Under the pieces are notes generated by a model, which was not told the DNA's origin, ran no database searches, and saw only the letters and a list, made by a program, of their open reading frames with translations. Source: Puffinus mauretanicus (lineage: Eukaryota; Chordata; Aves; Procellariiformes; Procellariidae). Taken from it: 64,000 bases of DNA. The stretch covers positions 186,001 to 250,000 of the forward strand of contig JAJKFH010003173.1 of NCBI GenBank assembly GCA_023333565.1. The letters run 5' to 3'. Numbering within the stretch: the stretch's first letter is position 1; every line of letters begins with the position of its first letter. Below are positions 1 to 12,726 of the stretch, piece by piece. A program made the position numbers and the translations under genes.

Positions 1-2400
1 GCTTCCCAGCAGGGACTCCTGAAAATAAGCAATCATGGGAGTTCAGCTAGCAGATTTACCAGTTCCTTTGTCTGCATGTTTAAGCGCTTTAGATGATTTA
101 TCTGCTCAGAAAAGGATTATTTTTGAGCCTCCCTTTGCCAAAAAATGTAAGCCTTATCAAATGGAAATCAGAATCTATTCTTCGGATCAGCAGCCTGGAT
201 CAAAGCTGAGGTGGAAAGGAGGTCACATAAAATGCAGACACTTTCATGAATATTTGGCTTGCTTTTCCTTAAGCTTTACATCTGAAGGTCTGATCTTGAA
301 CACGCCGAGTGCCTTCACACAGTGCTGCATGCTTCCAACTCCTTACACAGGCAGTAACAGCCGCGGGAATAAGGTACGGTTTTATTTGGCTTCTATAATA
401 TATTAGATTGCAAAATACTGAAAAGTTCTCTTTTCTTTCTTTCTGCTGGTGTTTATAATGGCAATAAGGGAATTGCCAGATCCATATTCCTATGGAAGTG
501 ACCTGTGTCACTTCTAACCTAGAAGAGTTTACCCCTGTTCCTCAGCTAACTTCTTCACGCAGATGAAGGTAGTAGCTCAGGCGGTAGATCTTTGCAACAA
601 ACAAACAAAATGTGGAAAAGGTTCTTCAACATTTTGAATACTGAGAAAAAGAGGAATTTTATATGCCTCCACTTCTGCCATCAGCAGAAATAAAGAGCTG
701 CTTCCCTCTCAACTGGCTGTTCTGAGAAACTGGGCAATGTCTGCAAACTCAGAGTTATCCAAATAAGAAGTGGCATAAAATTGTGAGGTTTCATCAATAC
801 CAAAGCCATCATTAGGATAGAACTCTATTTGAATGCTATTACATGGATTTATTGCTTGCCATTTAGACATTTCCTATGTTCCTATTTAAGCTGGCTTATA
901 TTATGCCCTGCTACATCATTCTAGACTGTGCTACTTTTTGCACATTATTCCTTGCACAGAGAAATACTACACATAGTGTTAGAAAATGCATTATCTAAGC
1001 ATTCAGCTACAACGATGAATGTTATCTTATCTAATTTAAAAAAGGAGTTAGTGTAACTCATTCCTGGGTGAACAACATGAATTTTCATTCTAGAAGGCTT
1101 CCTGGTCAGAAACATGTGCACAGTGATTTTGAAAAATCAAATTTTTCTTTTTTTATTTGCCAGCTTGTCACCTAATACAAAATCAGAATTACTAATCAGT
1201 TTGACCCTGAATTTTGCTATAAGCAAAACCAGTCATATTTAAAAAGATGTGCCAATGTGTCTCGGTTCGCCTCGCCCCTGCCTGTAACAGAAGTAAAATT
1301 GTGTTCAACACCAATAAAGTTTGCATGTTTGGTGGTATTACACGTTTTCCTAGTAGACCTAAAAAGCCCAACAGTTGTTATCTCTTTACACTGCAGAGCA
1401 AGTGGGATCATGTTTCCAACATCTGCACAATCTTCAGGCAGTTTATCACTTTGACAAGTCAGGTGAGCAAAACCTGCTTTGCGGCTGGTGCCGGGGAAAG
1501 CACCGCTCCGGCTTTGTTTTCCAGCTGGAGATGACCGCCAACACCCAACTCGGGGGACATTCCTGTAGGCTACGAAGTATATTGCCAGATAGGATGGAGT
1601 CCTAGGACTAAGTTAAAAATACCTCCTCAGCTAAATGGTATTGGTAACACACCAGAAAACCAAAATAAAGACAAGGTCTGCTTTCTGCTTTCTTTCAGAA
1701 ACTGAGGGTCTTACAAGCAAGCAAAGATCAGCAGTGTCCTGGCAAAGTGCCTGAATATTCCAAAAGCCCCTTTAACAAGCTTATCTTCCAGCCTGTTAAG
1801 AAGCAAGATCTCCCTCATGTGTGCATGATCTAAGGGCAAGAGAACCTCCTGCTCAGAGAGATGTTTGCATAAATATCCCTTTTGAGCTTCTTGAGAAGCT
1901 TAGATGAGAGATTTTCCAGTCGTGAAGAACTTCATTTAACACCGGACTACTCAAAAAATATTAACTAAACTTGCTTTCAAGCTATCAGCTACTGCTTCTG
2001 CTCTGAGCAAGAGTAAGTTAATGCATTAACAAAAGCCCTCTTTCTATATCAAAGGTCTGTACTGAGGATTAAGATCTGAATTCCAGGTTAGCCCTTAATG
2101 ACACACATGCACACAGAAAACCTTCCCTTTAGCTAGAGACTACATCCTGCTATAGCAAGGCAGAAACAATGATCTTACTGGATTCAATAATTTAAAAAAA
2201 AAAATCAGATTAAGTTTGAATTCTAGTTATAGAATTTGTATGCAGGTAAAATGATTTTTAATCTGTTCCAAGATAAAAGAGTAAATTTGTTTCTGCCTAT
2301 TAGCATTTTCTTACATAAAGAGAGAGGTTTGGCATGATAAATAGGTTTGGGGCTAGAATCCATCTCTGCTTTCCCCCCCACCCCTCCTTGCCAATGAGTT
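1..2400. other. 5' flanking DNA, no gene seen
   Basis: AT-rich noncoding sequence. The open frames here are short, have no recognisable domain and show no supporting splice structure. I see no LINE tail, tRNA or other RNA gene. It is interpreted as intergenic DNA upstream of the potassium-channel gene; distal regulatory elements cannot be excluded from sequence alone. Confidence 0.6.
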
Positions 2401-4440
2401 GGGAACCATTAGGAAACAGTCTGAAAAAACATCGAGGTCTGGAGGTCCAAGTTCACCATGCTCGTAGCGAGACAGCCTTCGCTACAGCAAACCTGCCAGA
2501 GACCTGTCCGCACAAGCCAGCCCCAGCCCCTCCTGTTGAGGGGCTCCTCCGCCAGACCCTTCGTACCCTTCTAGCACAGACCAGAGCCGCAATCCACCAA
2601 CCGACAGAGGAGTAACAGTCCTCACCTCGCTTACACCCATTTCGCCTTGGGCAAGACTCTGCCAGGCTCGGTCCTTGTCTACCCCAGGCAAACAGGGACC
2701 GAGGCAGCTCAAAACCCGCAGCAGCCCCGTTCTCTGCTGCTATGTGCACCTTACCCAGCTCTCAGCCGGGCGAGCCTTACCGCAGCACTGGAGCTCAGAC
2801 GTTGTTTCCAGTAAGGGCCTCTAAGATGGCATTTCTCTGCAAGCAGACCAGTAGCACAGCCCCGGGTCTGTGCTGGATCTGCACCCTGGCTCGCGAGGAG
2901 CGCAGGAGCGTGCGGAGGCAAAGTGGGGCCAGTTCTGAAGGGACAAGGTTTGCTGCAGAAGGCCTTCATCTCCTCTTCAGTGATTTTTCAGCTATTTTTA
3001 TCTTCAATGTGATAATTAAGCAGCAAGAATAAAAGGGCTTACAAGAAGTAGGGCCCTTCATTTTTATTTTCAACATTTTGTCTGTCTCATTACAAGTTCC
3101 ATCAGGGAGGAGAGAGCCACCTCTCCAGCGATGCCATCGTCATAGAAACGGAAATTCACCCTTGTACAGATCACAGCCAAAGTGCTGCATGAAGCCACCA
3201 GGCTTCGGAAGGAAAGGCAACCCCCCCCCCAAAAAAATCAAGTTCTTATCACAGGGTCAGAGTTCTAGAGCCACATTTAGGAAGAGGAGGATGAGGAATG
3301 GCAGCCTCAGCTCTGCCCTCTGCGACACACCAAACGCATGCCCGTGCCACCCTCCGGCTGTGCACGTGGGGAGGGTCCACCCGCCCTCGCCCAGACCCGC
3401 GCACCTCGAAGCTGCCCCAGCCCAAGCACGTTGCAGGGGGAGAAGCTCCTGCCGCCAGCAGACAGGACTGCCCGTGCGCCAAGGGACCCAGCAAGCCCAC
3501 AGCAGGAGCCCAGCATGGCTTTGCCAGCACAGAGGAGGCTTTCACCCACCCCCTCCGGACCCCCGAGAACCAGAGCAAGGAAGCACCTCCTTCCCCCCAC
3601 CCTAATCGAGGTTAGCTGTGGTTGCTATCCTGGCTCTGCTGCCTATTTCCCTGAGTGTGCTGCATCAAACCCCAAATGGAAAACAAACACAGGCTTCCTT
3701 CCAGAAAAGGGAATTCACTGAGGAGATGAGGTTTGCATCTAGAAAAACAGCAATTTCCTCCCAAAGCAAGAAAACACAAAAAGTGGATTCAATAAAAAGC
3801 AGCAGCAAAGCCCTTACTACAGGCTCTTTCGGGGAGCCCCTGGTTCCGCCCTCTCTCCTGTGCCCTCGCACAGCCACCCCCTCAGCGACGGGCATCCCAC
3901 CACAGCCCGGGCTGCTCCCACCGGCCAGCCGCTCGGGAGGGCACGAGAGCCACGGGGCGCCTGGGGGCCCTTCGACCTGACAGCTCCTGTACTTTCTTTT
4001 ACCCACAAATATTTTAACGTTTACTGCCTCTAATTCAGAAGACATCCAAAGTTCTCCAAGTGCTGCAGCAGAAGTATGTACATTTTCGTATAGATCTGAA
4101 ATTCGGGACTAACCTCGCAGACACAGGTCCACGGCCACCAGCGCGACGGGCGAGCGCGGTGCCGCGCACAGGGCGGCCACAGACGGCGGGTCCTGACGGC
4201 ATGAGCCAGAAGCGAGGGACAGCTCTGTAAATCCAATATGCCACAAAAGCACCGTGATCCAATTAACTCTTTGTCCTGCCTGTGGCTGCCCAGCGCTCGC
4301 TGCCTGGGTCCGGAGGGAGCTCTGCCGCGAGGGTGGGAAAACTCCTTCCCTGGACGCGGGAGGAGCTGGCAGCCTTGGCCTTTTATCATCTCCCTTCCCA
4401 GCCCAGGCCACACCGATTGATGCTGTAACATAACGACCTC
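2401..4440. other. GC-richer stretch of the 5' flank, no supported gene
   Basis: The base composition rises here, with GC-rich patches at about 2,440-2,760, 3,290-3,610 and 3,830-3,990 and a very CpG-dense patch at about 4,120-4,200. Overlapping open frames occur on both strands, as expected when GC-rich DNA lacks stop codons by chance; none resembles a known protein. A run of C followed by A lies near 3,222-3,237. The CpG-dense patch could be a distal regulatory element or an upstream alternative promoter, but nothing in the sequence proves it. Confidence 0.5.
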
Positions 4441-7395
4441 ACATGGTGAAGAGCTTACAGGTGGCAGGTGAGCTTAAAAAAAAAAAAAGAAAACAAGAAA
4501 AGCAAGGCTGCTGGCTCTTACTGGCCACCCCTGTCACACTCTGATGTACATCTGTGTCAAACACGGACACGTGGGACCAGATGTTTTCTACTCCAGTTTC
4601 CCAAAACCAAGTAACCAAAGTGCAGGCCTTGGGTGGAAAAGACCCCGTTGCTCTTGATGCAACTATATAATCTATATACTGGTCAGCTGAACAAGGACAA
4701 TCTCTCTCCCAGATTTCTCCTCCCTGCCCCCATATCTAATAATAATGAAAAGGCATCATGACAGTACAGGATTCATTCCCCAGACAATAGCTAGGCAGGC
4801 TGTATATTGCTTTATGGCTGTTGACTTGATTTAAAATGCACTCTTAAAAATGAGAGAACAACTCCTTAAATTTGCAGTAAATGTATAGTTCCACAGATCT
4901 GATTTACTGGTTGTGAGCCACCAAAAAACTGCAATTGCAATTTATTGTATTGTTGACTCTAGCAGCGAAACCGTCAGCATCACTCTAGCTCTGGTAACCA
5001 TTCCAAACCTGATAATTTAACATTAATAATTTGTTTCAGGTTGGTTTGGGATTTTTTTTTGCTTTTCTTTAATTGGTCTCTCAACTTCCAGGAGATAATG
5101 ATGATTGCTTTGATGGTGACTGGTTAACCCAACGTGTGTGAGACCAAAGGAGTGCAGATGGCTTGTGCTTTGCTCAGTTCAGAGCTTTTTAGCCTTGGCT
5201 GACTCCTAATTGCAAGAATTCCCAACTGGCTGGAGGCAGATCATTGCAAAAGAAACTCGCTGCAGAGCAGTCGGATAAAGAACAATGTGTAAAGTCCTGC
5301 CTGGACTGTGAGACACGAAAGCATTAGCGGTAAAGAGCACAGCCAAGCAGCAAAGAATTCATATGCTTTTACAGAGCTTCTAGCTTTAAGCCAACTGTCC
5401 TAATTTCCCTCTCATTGACACCGCTGTGTTCTAACTCCCTTGTCCTCGGTGGGCGTACCACTGCACCGTACCGTACGCAGCACACGCAAGAGGCACATCA
5501 GGGCTGATGTTCCGAGGGTACAGCAGTACTAGCGAAAAAGTGCTTCAAATTCAGGATGGTGAAGCTGAACTTCTCCAGCACCTTTCTCTTCAAGGCATAA
5601 ATAAAGGCAAATCACAGGCAGTGTGGTCTCACAAGCAGACATGGAATACCCAGGCACACTAATTCACTTCTCTGCTAATTGATCTAGCAGCATTGCCTCC
5701 TTGCAGCTAACACATCTCTCTATCTGCTCCTGAACAGCCCTGCGTCCTCCGCTCACTCCAGCTTTGCTTTCCACTTTGCCCTTCCCCACCTCCCTCGTGC
5801 AACACTCCCAGTCTCATCTGTAATCAGGAATGTTAACACGAGACTCTCATTACTTAAATGTTTGGATGTTGATAACATGGAATATGGCCAATTAAGCACA
5901 ATCCCTGATGAGCTGTTGCAGTGACCAGCATCGCAAACCAGCATTGTTGTTTTACTCACTGTGTGAAATGAGACTGGAAGAGCGAGCCGTGGTACACGCC
6001 AGGGAGAGACAGAGGACAGTGGACAATAAATCAAAGCCCTGATTCAGTATCACTGCTGTCCTTCAAGGGTCTTTTCCCTCTACTATCATGTGTGATCTTT
6101 TCTTGATTCATTAAGGTCAGCTGAGCAGAAGATTTTGCAGCTCCTGGCTAGCTAGCAGAGCTGCTGGACACCGTCCATGGCTCTTTCCTCTTCCCTTTTG
6201 GAAAGAAGTGGCAGAACGCAGCTGCCTGTGAGGCTTTATTTTGGGTTGGAAAATCTCCAAGCGCAGAGGGGGAAAAAACTGAACACGCTGTAAATGGGAG
6301 ATGGCCTTGAACCAACCCCCCTGGTTTCCGAGTACCGACCGGCGGTGCAAGATTGCAGACCGGGACAGGGATACGGACTGTCCATCACACACCGATGTCT
6401 CTGGTGGACGGAGGGTTCTGAGAACCGCACAAGGATGCAAACAGGACCCCTGTAAATCCTGCCGTGTGCCCCAGCGTGGAGTTAATACAATCTCCAGTCA
6501 CCCAGAATAAATCCCACAGCCCTTAGCATCTCCCTGTATTGAACATTCTTCAAAAGGTGCTTGAAAATGAGTCACTTTTTCCTTCAGGATTTTTTTAAGC
6601 CAATAACAAGATCCCCTTAAAAACTCCTGAGGGATGCTGACAGAATACGGGGTTTCATTTTTTACAAATCTCTATAAAATGTTTCAGATACTGGTTCTGC
6701 AAAAAACCTAAAGCAGAACTGTGTTATGACAGACCATTTATTATGGACACTTTCCAGATTTAATAGTCCAGTTTTCCTTATAAGAAAGCCTCAAAAATTT
6801 TGATCCAAATCCAATTTTTGGCAGTCCTTTCTGTGTCAAAATAAATTTTTCACAAGAAGTGTGCTGATAAAAGAAAATTTAGATTAGCCCTAGTGAAGAC
6901 CATTTCTGCCCCTAAAGTAGACACTGCATTTTCCAGTGATAAAATATATACATGACATAGACATACGAGTGAGCAAGATACTTGAACTCCTTATTTTGCC
7001 ATGCCTGTGGCATGAAGGCATCTTACTTCACGGAAGTGGTAGATATTTTTTATTGTATTTATAGGAGAGACAGAAAGTGCCTTGTGCCTTCCTTCATTTA
7101 TTCATTTTCAGGACTACCTGTTCTGTGCATTTGTGTACCATGATAAGAAGCCTAAGAGAAATCTTGGAGGGTGGATAGTTGGAGAGATGGATGGATGAAG
7201 TTTTGGAGAAATGCCGTATCAGTTTGCTTTAGTATGCCAGAGTGATGGGTAGACAGACCGACAAACATATAACTAGATCATTCTTTATACTTTTATACAA
7301 CTTATTTCCTTCAGGAATCATATTGCCATTTATAAATATTTATACATTCTGACAATATACTTTTTGTCAGTAAATATTACTATACTCCTTCTTTA

Positions 7396-7520
7396 GATGG
7401 AAACTAGGAACACAGAGCTTAAGAGACTTAGCCAAGGTCTGAGAGAGTTTTCGAAAGAAGCAGAGATATATTTAGGCAGCTGTGTTTTCCAGGCTGTTTC
7501 AATCACTAGACCACATACGT
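7396..7520 (+). repeat. MIR-like SINE relic
   Basis: The order of words matches the MIR core: GATGGAAACTAGGAACACAG, then a 'TTAAGAGACTTAGCCAAGGTC' stretch corresponding to the conserved TTAAGTGACTTGCCCAAGGTC, and near the right end AATCACTAGACCAC, which resembles the MIR 3' part. It is diverged, as expected of an ancient SINE present at low copy in birds. The call rests on recognition of the consensus, not on an alignment score. Confidence 0.55.
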
Positions 7521-8053
7521 AATTTTAAGGTTACAAAGACTGACTCTTTCGCATAATCATATTAATGATCTTTCTTTAATCTATGCAGGCATTTTCACAA
7601 GCTTGGATCCAAAGCAAGGAAACTGTTGGCACAACCTATAGGACATAATCAGACTACAAAGCTACAATGTTATGGCAAGCTGTAATTTCAAGCAACCAAG
7701 CTAGCTTTATTACTGCAACTGTCATTACAGAACGCTTATACAGCATGGCCACGAAGTCAATGGGATAGTTAGATGCAGAATTAATGCAGGTTATTGCCCA
7801 GTGTAAAGAACAAACACAATAAATAAAATACACTGTAGAGGCATAGGATATAAATACAGAAGAAAATAGCAGAGCAAAAAAATCAAGTGAACTATATTTA
7901 ATGTTGAGATTTACCCATGCATAGTTTATTCCAGTTGTTTCTCTGCATATATGGCTTGTTTTAACACTGGCAGGTTCTACTTTTCAGCAATAGAACGAGA
8001 AAAAGTTTTAATAAAACCTATAATTGGTGCAGTAGAACCTAAGGAGATATTCC

Positions 8054-8170
8054 TAGAAAGAGAGAGAAAGGGAAAGGCAGAAAGAACAAAAGAGAAAGAA
8101 AGAAAGGCAGAGAGAGTTGAAGAGAGAAAAAAAGAAAGAAAGAAAAAGAAAAAGAAAGAGAGAAGAAGGA
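8054..8170 (+). repeat. purine-rich microsatellite, (GAAA)n / (GA)n-like
   Basis: A tract of more than 100 bases is nearly all purine on the plus strand, built of imperfect AAAG, AGAG and GAAA units, with the cleanest tetranucleotide run at about 8,129-8,160. Only a few pyrimidines interrupt it. The open frame across it encodes a Lys/Glu/Arg-rich low-complexity peptide and is an artefact of the repeat. Polypurine tracts of this kind can adopt triplex DNA and are often length-polymorphic. Confidence 0.85.
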
Positions 8171-9114
8171 ATATTTTCACATCAGACTATCTGTAGCTAG
8201 CTTGCTTTTGACTTTCATACTCTATTTAAAAATACAAAATTGAGAGCATTGAAAAAGAGTTCCCAAATTAGCTTTTTAATAGAGATCGGAAGTTAAAAGG
8301 GGGCCGAGTCATGGGGGAAAAGCGATTCAGAATCACAGCCAGGCCAGAGCCAGCAAAGAGCGAGGCCAGAGTGAGAGAAGAGAGTCAGTAAGTTTTCTGA
8401 AGTGATGACATTGTAAATCACAGAAAAATCTCTTATACCAGTGAAAGCCAAATGCCATTTCTGGGTTTGCTTTCTTCTGAGCATCTGCAAGAGGAAAAGA
8501 GCAAGTGGAGATATAGGAAGTATTTTAAAGAGAAAAGCAGTTCTGAAGACATCTAATAAAGATGGATTCTGGATGCCTTAATTTGCTTAAATTCCTACAG
8601 CCATTGAAAGTTTCTCATGGAAGTTTTAGGATTCACTTTGCACACAACCATTCGTATGTCCAGCATACAACTATTAGTATCCATATTCTAAAGATTATGA
8701 TACGCTGCATTTGCATAACCTCATTAACTAGTCTGCAGACATTGTGATGCAGCTTACAAATATTACTGGGGCATATTGTTTTGGGGCAGGATTACCCAGG
8801 ACCTGACATTCAGAAATTAGTATTTTTTAGTAATTGCATTGAATTGTCAGTGTTTAGACAATGTTGAGACACTGAACTGGACTGATCAGGGTTCTGGTAT
8901 TAGATTTTCCAAACCAGACAATCTGAGTGCTGAAATGTTTGAGGATTTGGGTTTTTTTTCCCTAAATTTTTTTTTTTTTTAAATAAGGCCTTGGTTTAAG
9001 AGCTCTCAGGAGAAAGGCACGTTACAATACAGGCACAGAAGATCCCCTGGAAAGCGGACGCTGGTTAGTGACGGCTGTGCCGAGTCCGTTTCCCCTATTC
9101 TAAAACCCCAGAGG

Positions 9115-9835
9115 CACCCCAGACCCCCCCTCCTTTTCTCTCGCCAGAAGTGACACCTCCGGAGGCGCACCGGCCGGCCTTCGCCTTGCAGCCACCCCGC
9201 ACCGGGGTCCCGCACCCCGCCCAGCGCACCCCGCGGGCCCCGCCGCTGCCGCGCCCCGGGAGCGGGGCCCGCCCGGCCGCGCTCGCTCCGGGTGACCCCT
9301 GCCGGCGGCGGGGAGCGGGGGGCGGCCGTGTGCGGGGGGAGCCCCGCTCGCCCCGGCCCCCGGCGCGGCGCGGAGCCCCGCTGCCGCGCCCCCGCGCCCG
9401 CCCCTCCCGCGGAGCTGTCCGCCGCGGCGGTGCTGATCGCCGCGCTCCGCCGCCCCGCGCCCGCGCACTCCGCGCCGCCCCGCGCAGCCCCGCGCCCGCC
9501 CCCGCGCCGCTCCGCGCTGCCGGCAGCCGCATGGCAGCGGAGGCGCTGGGCGGGCGGCCGCGGCCGGGAGCGCCGGGCGGGCGGAGGTGAGGGGGTCCGC
9601 CGGGAGGGCGGGGAGCCCCGGGCCGGGGGGGGGACGCCGGCCCCGGGGGGGGGCTCAGCTGCGGGCGGGGAGGAGGCGCGGCGGCAGCGCCGGGGGGCGA
9701 GGGGCAGGAGCGGTGCCCCGGCTCCCTCCCGCCCCCGCTCCTCGCCTCTCCCGCTCTCCGTCCCTCCCTTCCCTCCCTGCTTCCCATCTGGCGGCCGCAC
9801 AGACCGCTCCAGCCCCTGAACTCCCGGCGATAGAT
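9115..9835 (+). promoter_or_regulatory. KCND3: CpG island, probable promoter and 5' UTR exon of the KCND3-like gene
   Basis: The sequence switches abruptly from AT-rich to extremely GC- and CpG-rich for about 700 bases, then back. It contains repeated GGGCGG/CCGCCC (Sp1-type) words, for example around 9,548-9,582, and I see no TATA box. It lies about 4.6 kb upstream of the first coding exon of a channel gene on the same strand, a layout typical of a broad CpG-island promoter with an untranslated first exon. No start site can be placed from sequence. Long open frames on both strands of the island are by-products of base composition. A bidirectional promoter is possible. Confidence 0.75.
9587..9592 (+). 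other. KCND3: candidate splice donor of the untranslated first exon
   Basis: GCGGAG|GTGAGG is a good match to the vertebrate 5' splice site consensus and lies inside the CpG island. Weaker or alternative downstream candidates are CCG|GTAAGA near 10,150 and CAG|GTAAGG near 10,981. Which is used needs transcript data. Confidence 0.4.
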
Positions 9836-11460
9836 TAAAGTGTAATACCGAGCTGTGGAAGGACGCGAGGCGATGGCGCGGCAGCTGAGCTCCTCTATTT
9901 CATGTATGTATTTGTCTTACTTTATGGAAGTCACTAACTATCGCTGCGGCGCATCAGTCATTGCCGGGAGCTGCCCGGCAGAGCAGGGCATGACTGGTTT
10001 GCTCTGATTTGGGCTTATAGTTATTTATTTAATGGGGATTCACTGGCAAACAGATAAATGAGCAAGGACGCCAGGTCTCTGAGCGTGTGGACTCCAACTT
10101 CTGACCGCGGATGAAAGAGGGATGCTGAGGTGGTGTGGAGACAGGACCGGTAAGAGCTGCCAAGGAGCAGGGCAAGCGAGAACAGCAGGACGAGGGGGCA
10201 AAGGGACAGATGGAGGGAAGGAAGAGGGGAGGAGGAGAGAGGGGAAGATCCATTTAAGTCTGAATTATTTATTTTTATTCCTGAATGTAGCCTCCTGCCC
10301 TGGCTAAGGTGTTGGTTGTAGGTTTGTGATGCTGGAGGAATAGCTCATTTTCTCGTTCAGGAGAAGGGACCTCTCCTGCACAGTCCCCGCCTGCCCGAGA
10401 GTCAGGGACACAGAGGGAGCTCCGGGAGGGACCAGTGAAGTTCGTCCCATACTTTTCCCCCCTTCATCCACCCCCTTGCTGGCACATTAGCATGCAGGGT
10501 AGGCTCTGGTGTGTATTTAATGACTCCATTTGCTGGTGTCTCTGCTAGCTCACACCGCGTTTCTTCAGTCTCGCTTCACAGCCTGCCTCCCTGGGACCAG
10601 CTGGGTCCATCTCCCTGCTGTGCCCCGGCGAGTGGGCTCTCCGGGACCTGGGTGCCGTTTCCAGCTCGGTTAGGCAGCGAGAGCAAAGCTCCGAGCGGTG
10701 CTGGAAGGGGAGGGGGCAAAACGAAGCAAGCTCAGGCGAGAGAGGCAGGGAGAGACTCTGTCTCGGCAGTAATGAGGGAGAAGCTGTTTAGTCATCTCTC
10801 TATATATACTTTCACAATGATGATCACATTTACTGATTGCTTCTGACTGCATTTAGAGAGGGAGTCAAGAGGCAGGCAGCACAGTTCACCTTTTATCCTG
10901 AGGAGTGACTGCTCCCCCTTCCTTCCCGTTCCCCAGATTGAGCCCTACTTTTGGGCACTGGGAGTGTCTTTCCTTGCCAGGTAAGGCATCGCTGCGAGCC
11001 GGCAAGATGGGGCTCTCTGGGCTGACTGGGAGGGAGGGGAGAAGTTTGCATGCATTTATCCTAAGCCTGTTGCTTTTGCTCCCAAATCTCTCCAATGGAC
11101 TGAGGGAGTGAATGTTTTGCAGAAAGTTTTATTATCTGATGTGATTGTGAAGGGGAAGGAATATGTGACTGACGGAGGATATCGAAGCTTTGGCTGACAT
11201 ATTTTGTCTGAGCCTGACCCAACAAGGACAGGAAAGGAGAGAATGAACGATCTCAAGGCTCTTTACTCCCATTAGTGTCTCATCAAGAACTGACAGTATG
11301 TTTATCAGCCGTATTTTAAATCATCCCTGTCTGCTTCCAGAAAGGGAAACACTATGAGATTTTTGTTTTCATGAGACTAAGAAGAGACATTTCTTAGGTA
11401 CGGCATTGCCGGTGGGAGCTAACGTGGTAAGAATCCATCGTTTATCTCTCGAATAGAATA

Positions 11461-11496
11461 GTGAATAGAAATAACTTCAGGTGAATAGAAATAACT
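11461..11496 (+). repeat. two-copy tandem duplication, 20-bp unit
   Basis: The unit GTGAATAGAAATAACTTCAG at 11,461-11,480 is followed directly by a second copy, identical for its first 16 bases. The preceding GAATAGAATA suggests an older decayed copy. Confidence 0.8.
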
Positions 11497-11621
11497 GTGT
11501 TCTCTAAAGTTTTCCTCCAGAGCTTTACTGACCTAGCCGTGCCTGTCAGGTTTTTGTTTGAAACTGGGATGAAACCACGGTGCCCACGAAGCGGCTGCGG
11601 CACAGACGACCCGCGGTAGCC

Positions 11622-11670
11622 AGTGGTGGTCAGGGAGGGACTCGGATGGTGGTCAGGAGGACTCGGATGG
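11622..11670 (+). repeat. short imperfect direct repeat
   Basis: Two adjacent copies of a 21-23 bp GGTGGTCAGG-(A)GGACTCGGAT unit, differing by a small indel. G-rich sequence follows. No function is apparent. Confidence 0.7.
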
Positions 11671-12708
11671 GGGAGGGGGACAGGGGGCTCATGCCACAGG
11701 CTTTTCTATCAAATTTCCTTGCACCATTTCACTGATCTCATAATTATCTAAAGAAAAGATATTCTTTTCTCTATAGGTCCTGAGTTTTTTAAGTCAGAAG
11801 GGGACAAATTATTTTATTTCGTGTACCAGGTCTTCTAAACATCAGCAGCAGGGTACCGATCTTTTGTTAACTAGTTCCTCTCAAATTACATGCAGAAATT
11901 ACGGTAATTAAAATTAGAAATATGTGTATAGCTAAATAGATGCTTGTTAGAATTAAAGTGTGTCTGTTTGCTGTGCAAGCTGAAGAGACTGTCAACTGTA
12001 CAGTATATTGTGAGCCCAGCCAATTGCTTTCCAGCCTAAGAAGACTGGTTAGCAGTTACCAAAACCCAGGCGTGCAGAAAAGGAGAATTCTTTCCATATT
12101 TGGCAGATAAACTCGTTAGTTCATATTTCTTTTACTCAGCTTAGTTTGTGCAGCTCTGAAGTACAAACCCAGTCCTATCTCTCTCTCCATTTTCTGTCTC
12201 TTATTTTGGGGCGGGGTAGAGTTCCAAGGACTCATGGACAAGAAAAAGGAAAACCTCTTCTCCCTCTCAGTCCTTCCCCGCAGACAGACAATTTACAGCT
12301 GAAAAAGACTCTCTTTTTGCATATTTTGAGGATCAAATGGGACAGATTTAATGTAACTTTGAAAATTAAGCTGTGTGCTCTAAGTTTTCTTAACCAGCTG
12401 CATCTCTGTCACAGAGAAATGAGAACTAAACTTCCACAGAAGAATACCCCTCTCTTTCTCTTTTGCTTCAATCTCCTGTCCATTTCATAGCTGAGGTATT
12501 TATAGCTTCCCCACATATACTGCCAGCATGGAAGGACCCATTTTATCTTTAAAAATTGATTTAAAAATGTGTAAGTCACTTATGAGTTACCAGCGCTTTT
12601 TTAGAACAATTATATGTGAAGTATTTATAGTGCCTCAGTAGCTAATGTAGGTAACCTGGAATTTACAACCAAAGTTATAAAAGTACAGAAGAGAATTCTA
12701 ACGAGGTT

Positions 12709-12726
12709 CCCCTGAGAAATCAGGGG
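12709..12726. other. perfect 7-bp inverted repeat with GAAA loop
   Basis: CCCCTGA-GAAA-TCAGGGG forms a perfect stem with a GNRA-type tetraloop. The stem is too short for a microRNA precursor, and hairpins this size occur by chance in a window of this length, so it is recorded only as a structure. Confidence 0.5.

Larger units (their letters stand above)
4441..9090. other. AT-rich 5' flank, no gene seen
   Basis: Noncoding, AT-rich sequence with homopolymer runs (A near 4,475, T near 8,967). The features I can name are a MIR-like relic at about 7,396-7,520 and a purine-rich microsatellite at 8,054-8,170, listed separately. Several frames are open for 60-110 codons but look like chance. Confidence 0.6.

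Noticed and set aside
7951..8196. Lys/Glu-rich 81-codon frame
   Set aside because: Encoded by the purine microsatellite.
9006..9800. 264-codon and other long frames on both strands of the CpG island
   Set aside because: Low-complexity Pro/Arg/Gly/Ala translations in several overlapping frames; explained by GC-rich composition with few stop codons.
12709..12726. microRNA precursor
   Set aside because: The stem is only 7 bp with a 4-base loop and no extended pairing in the flanks.
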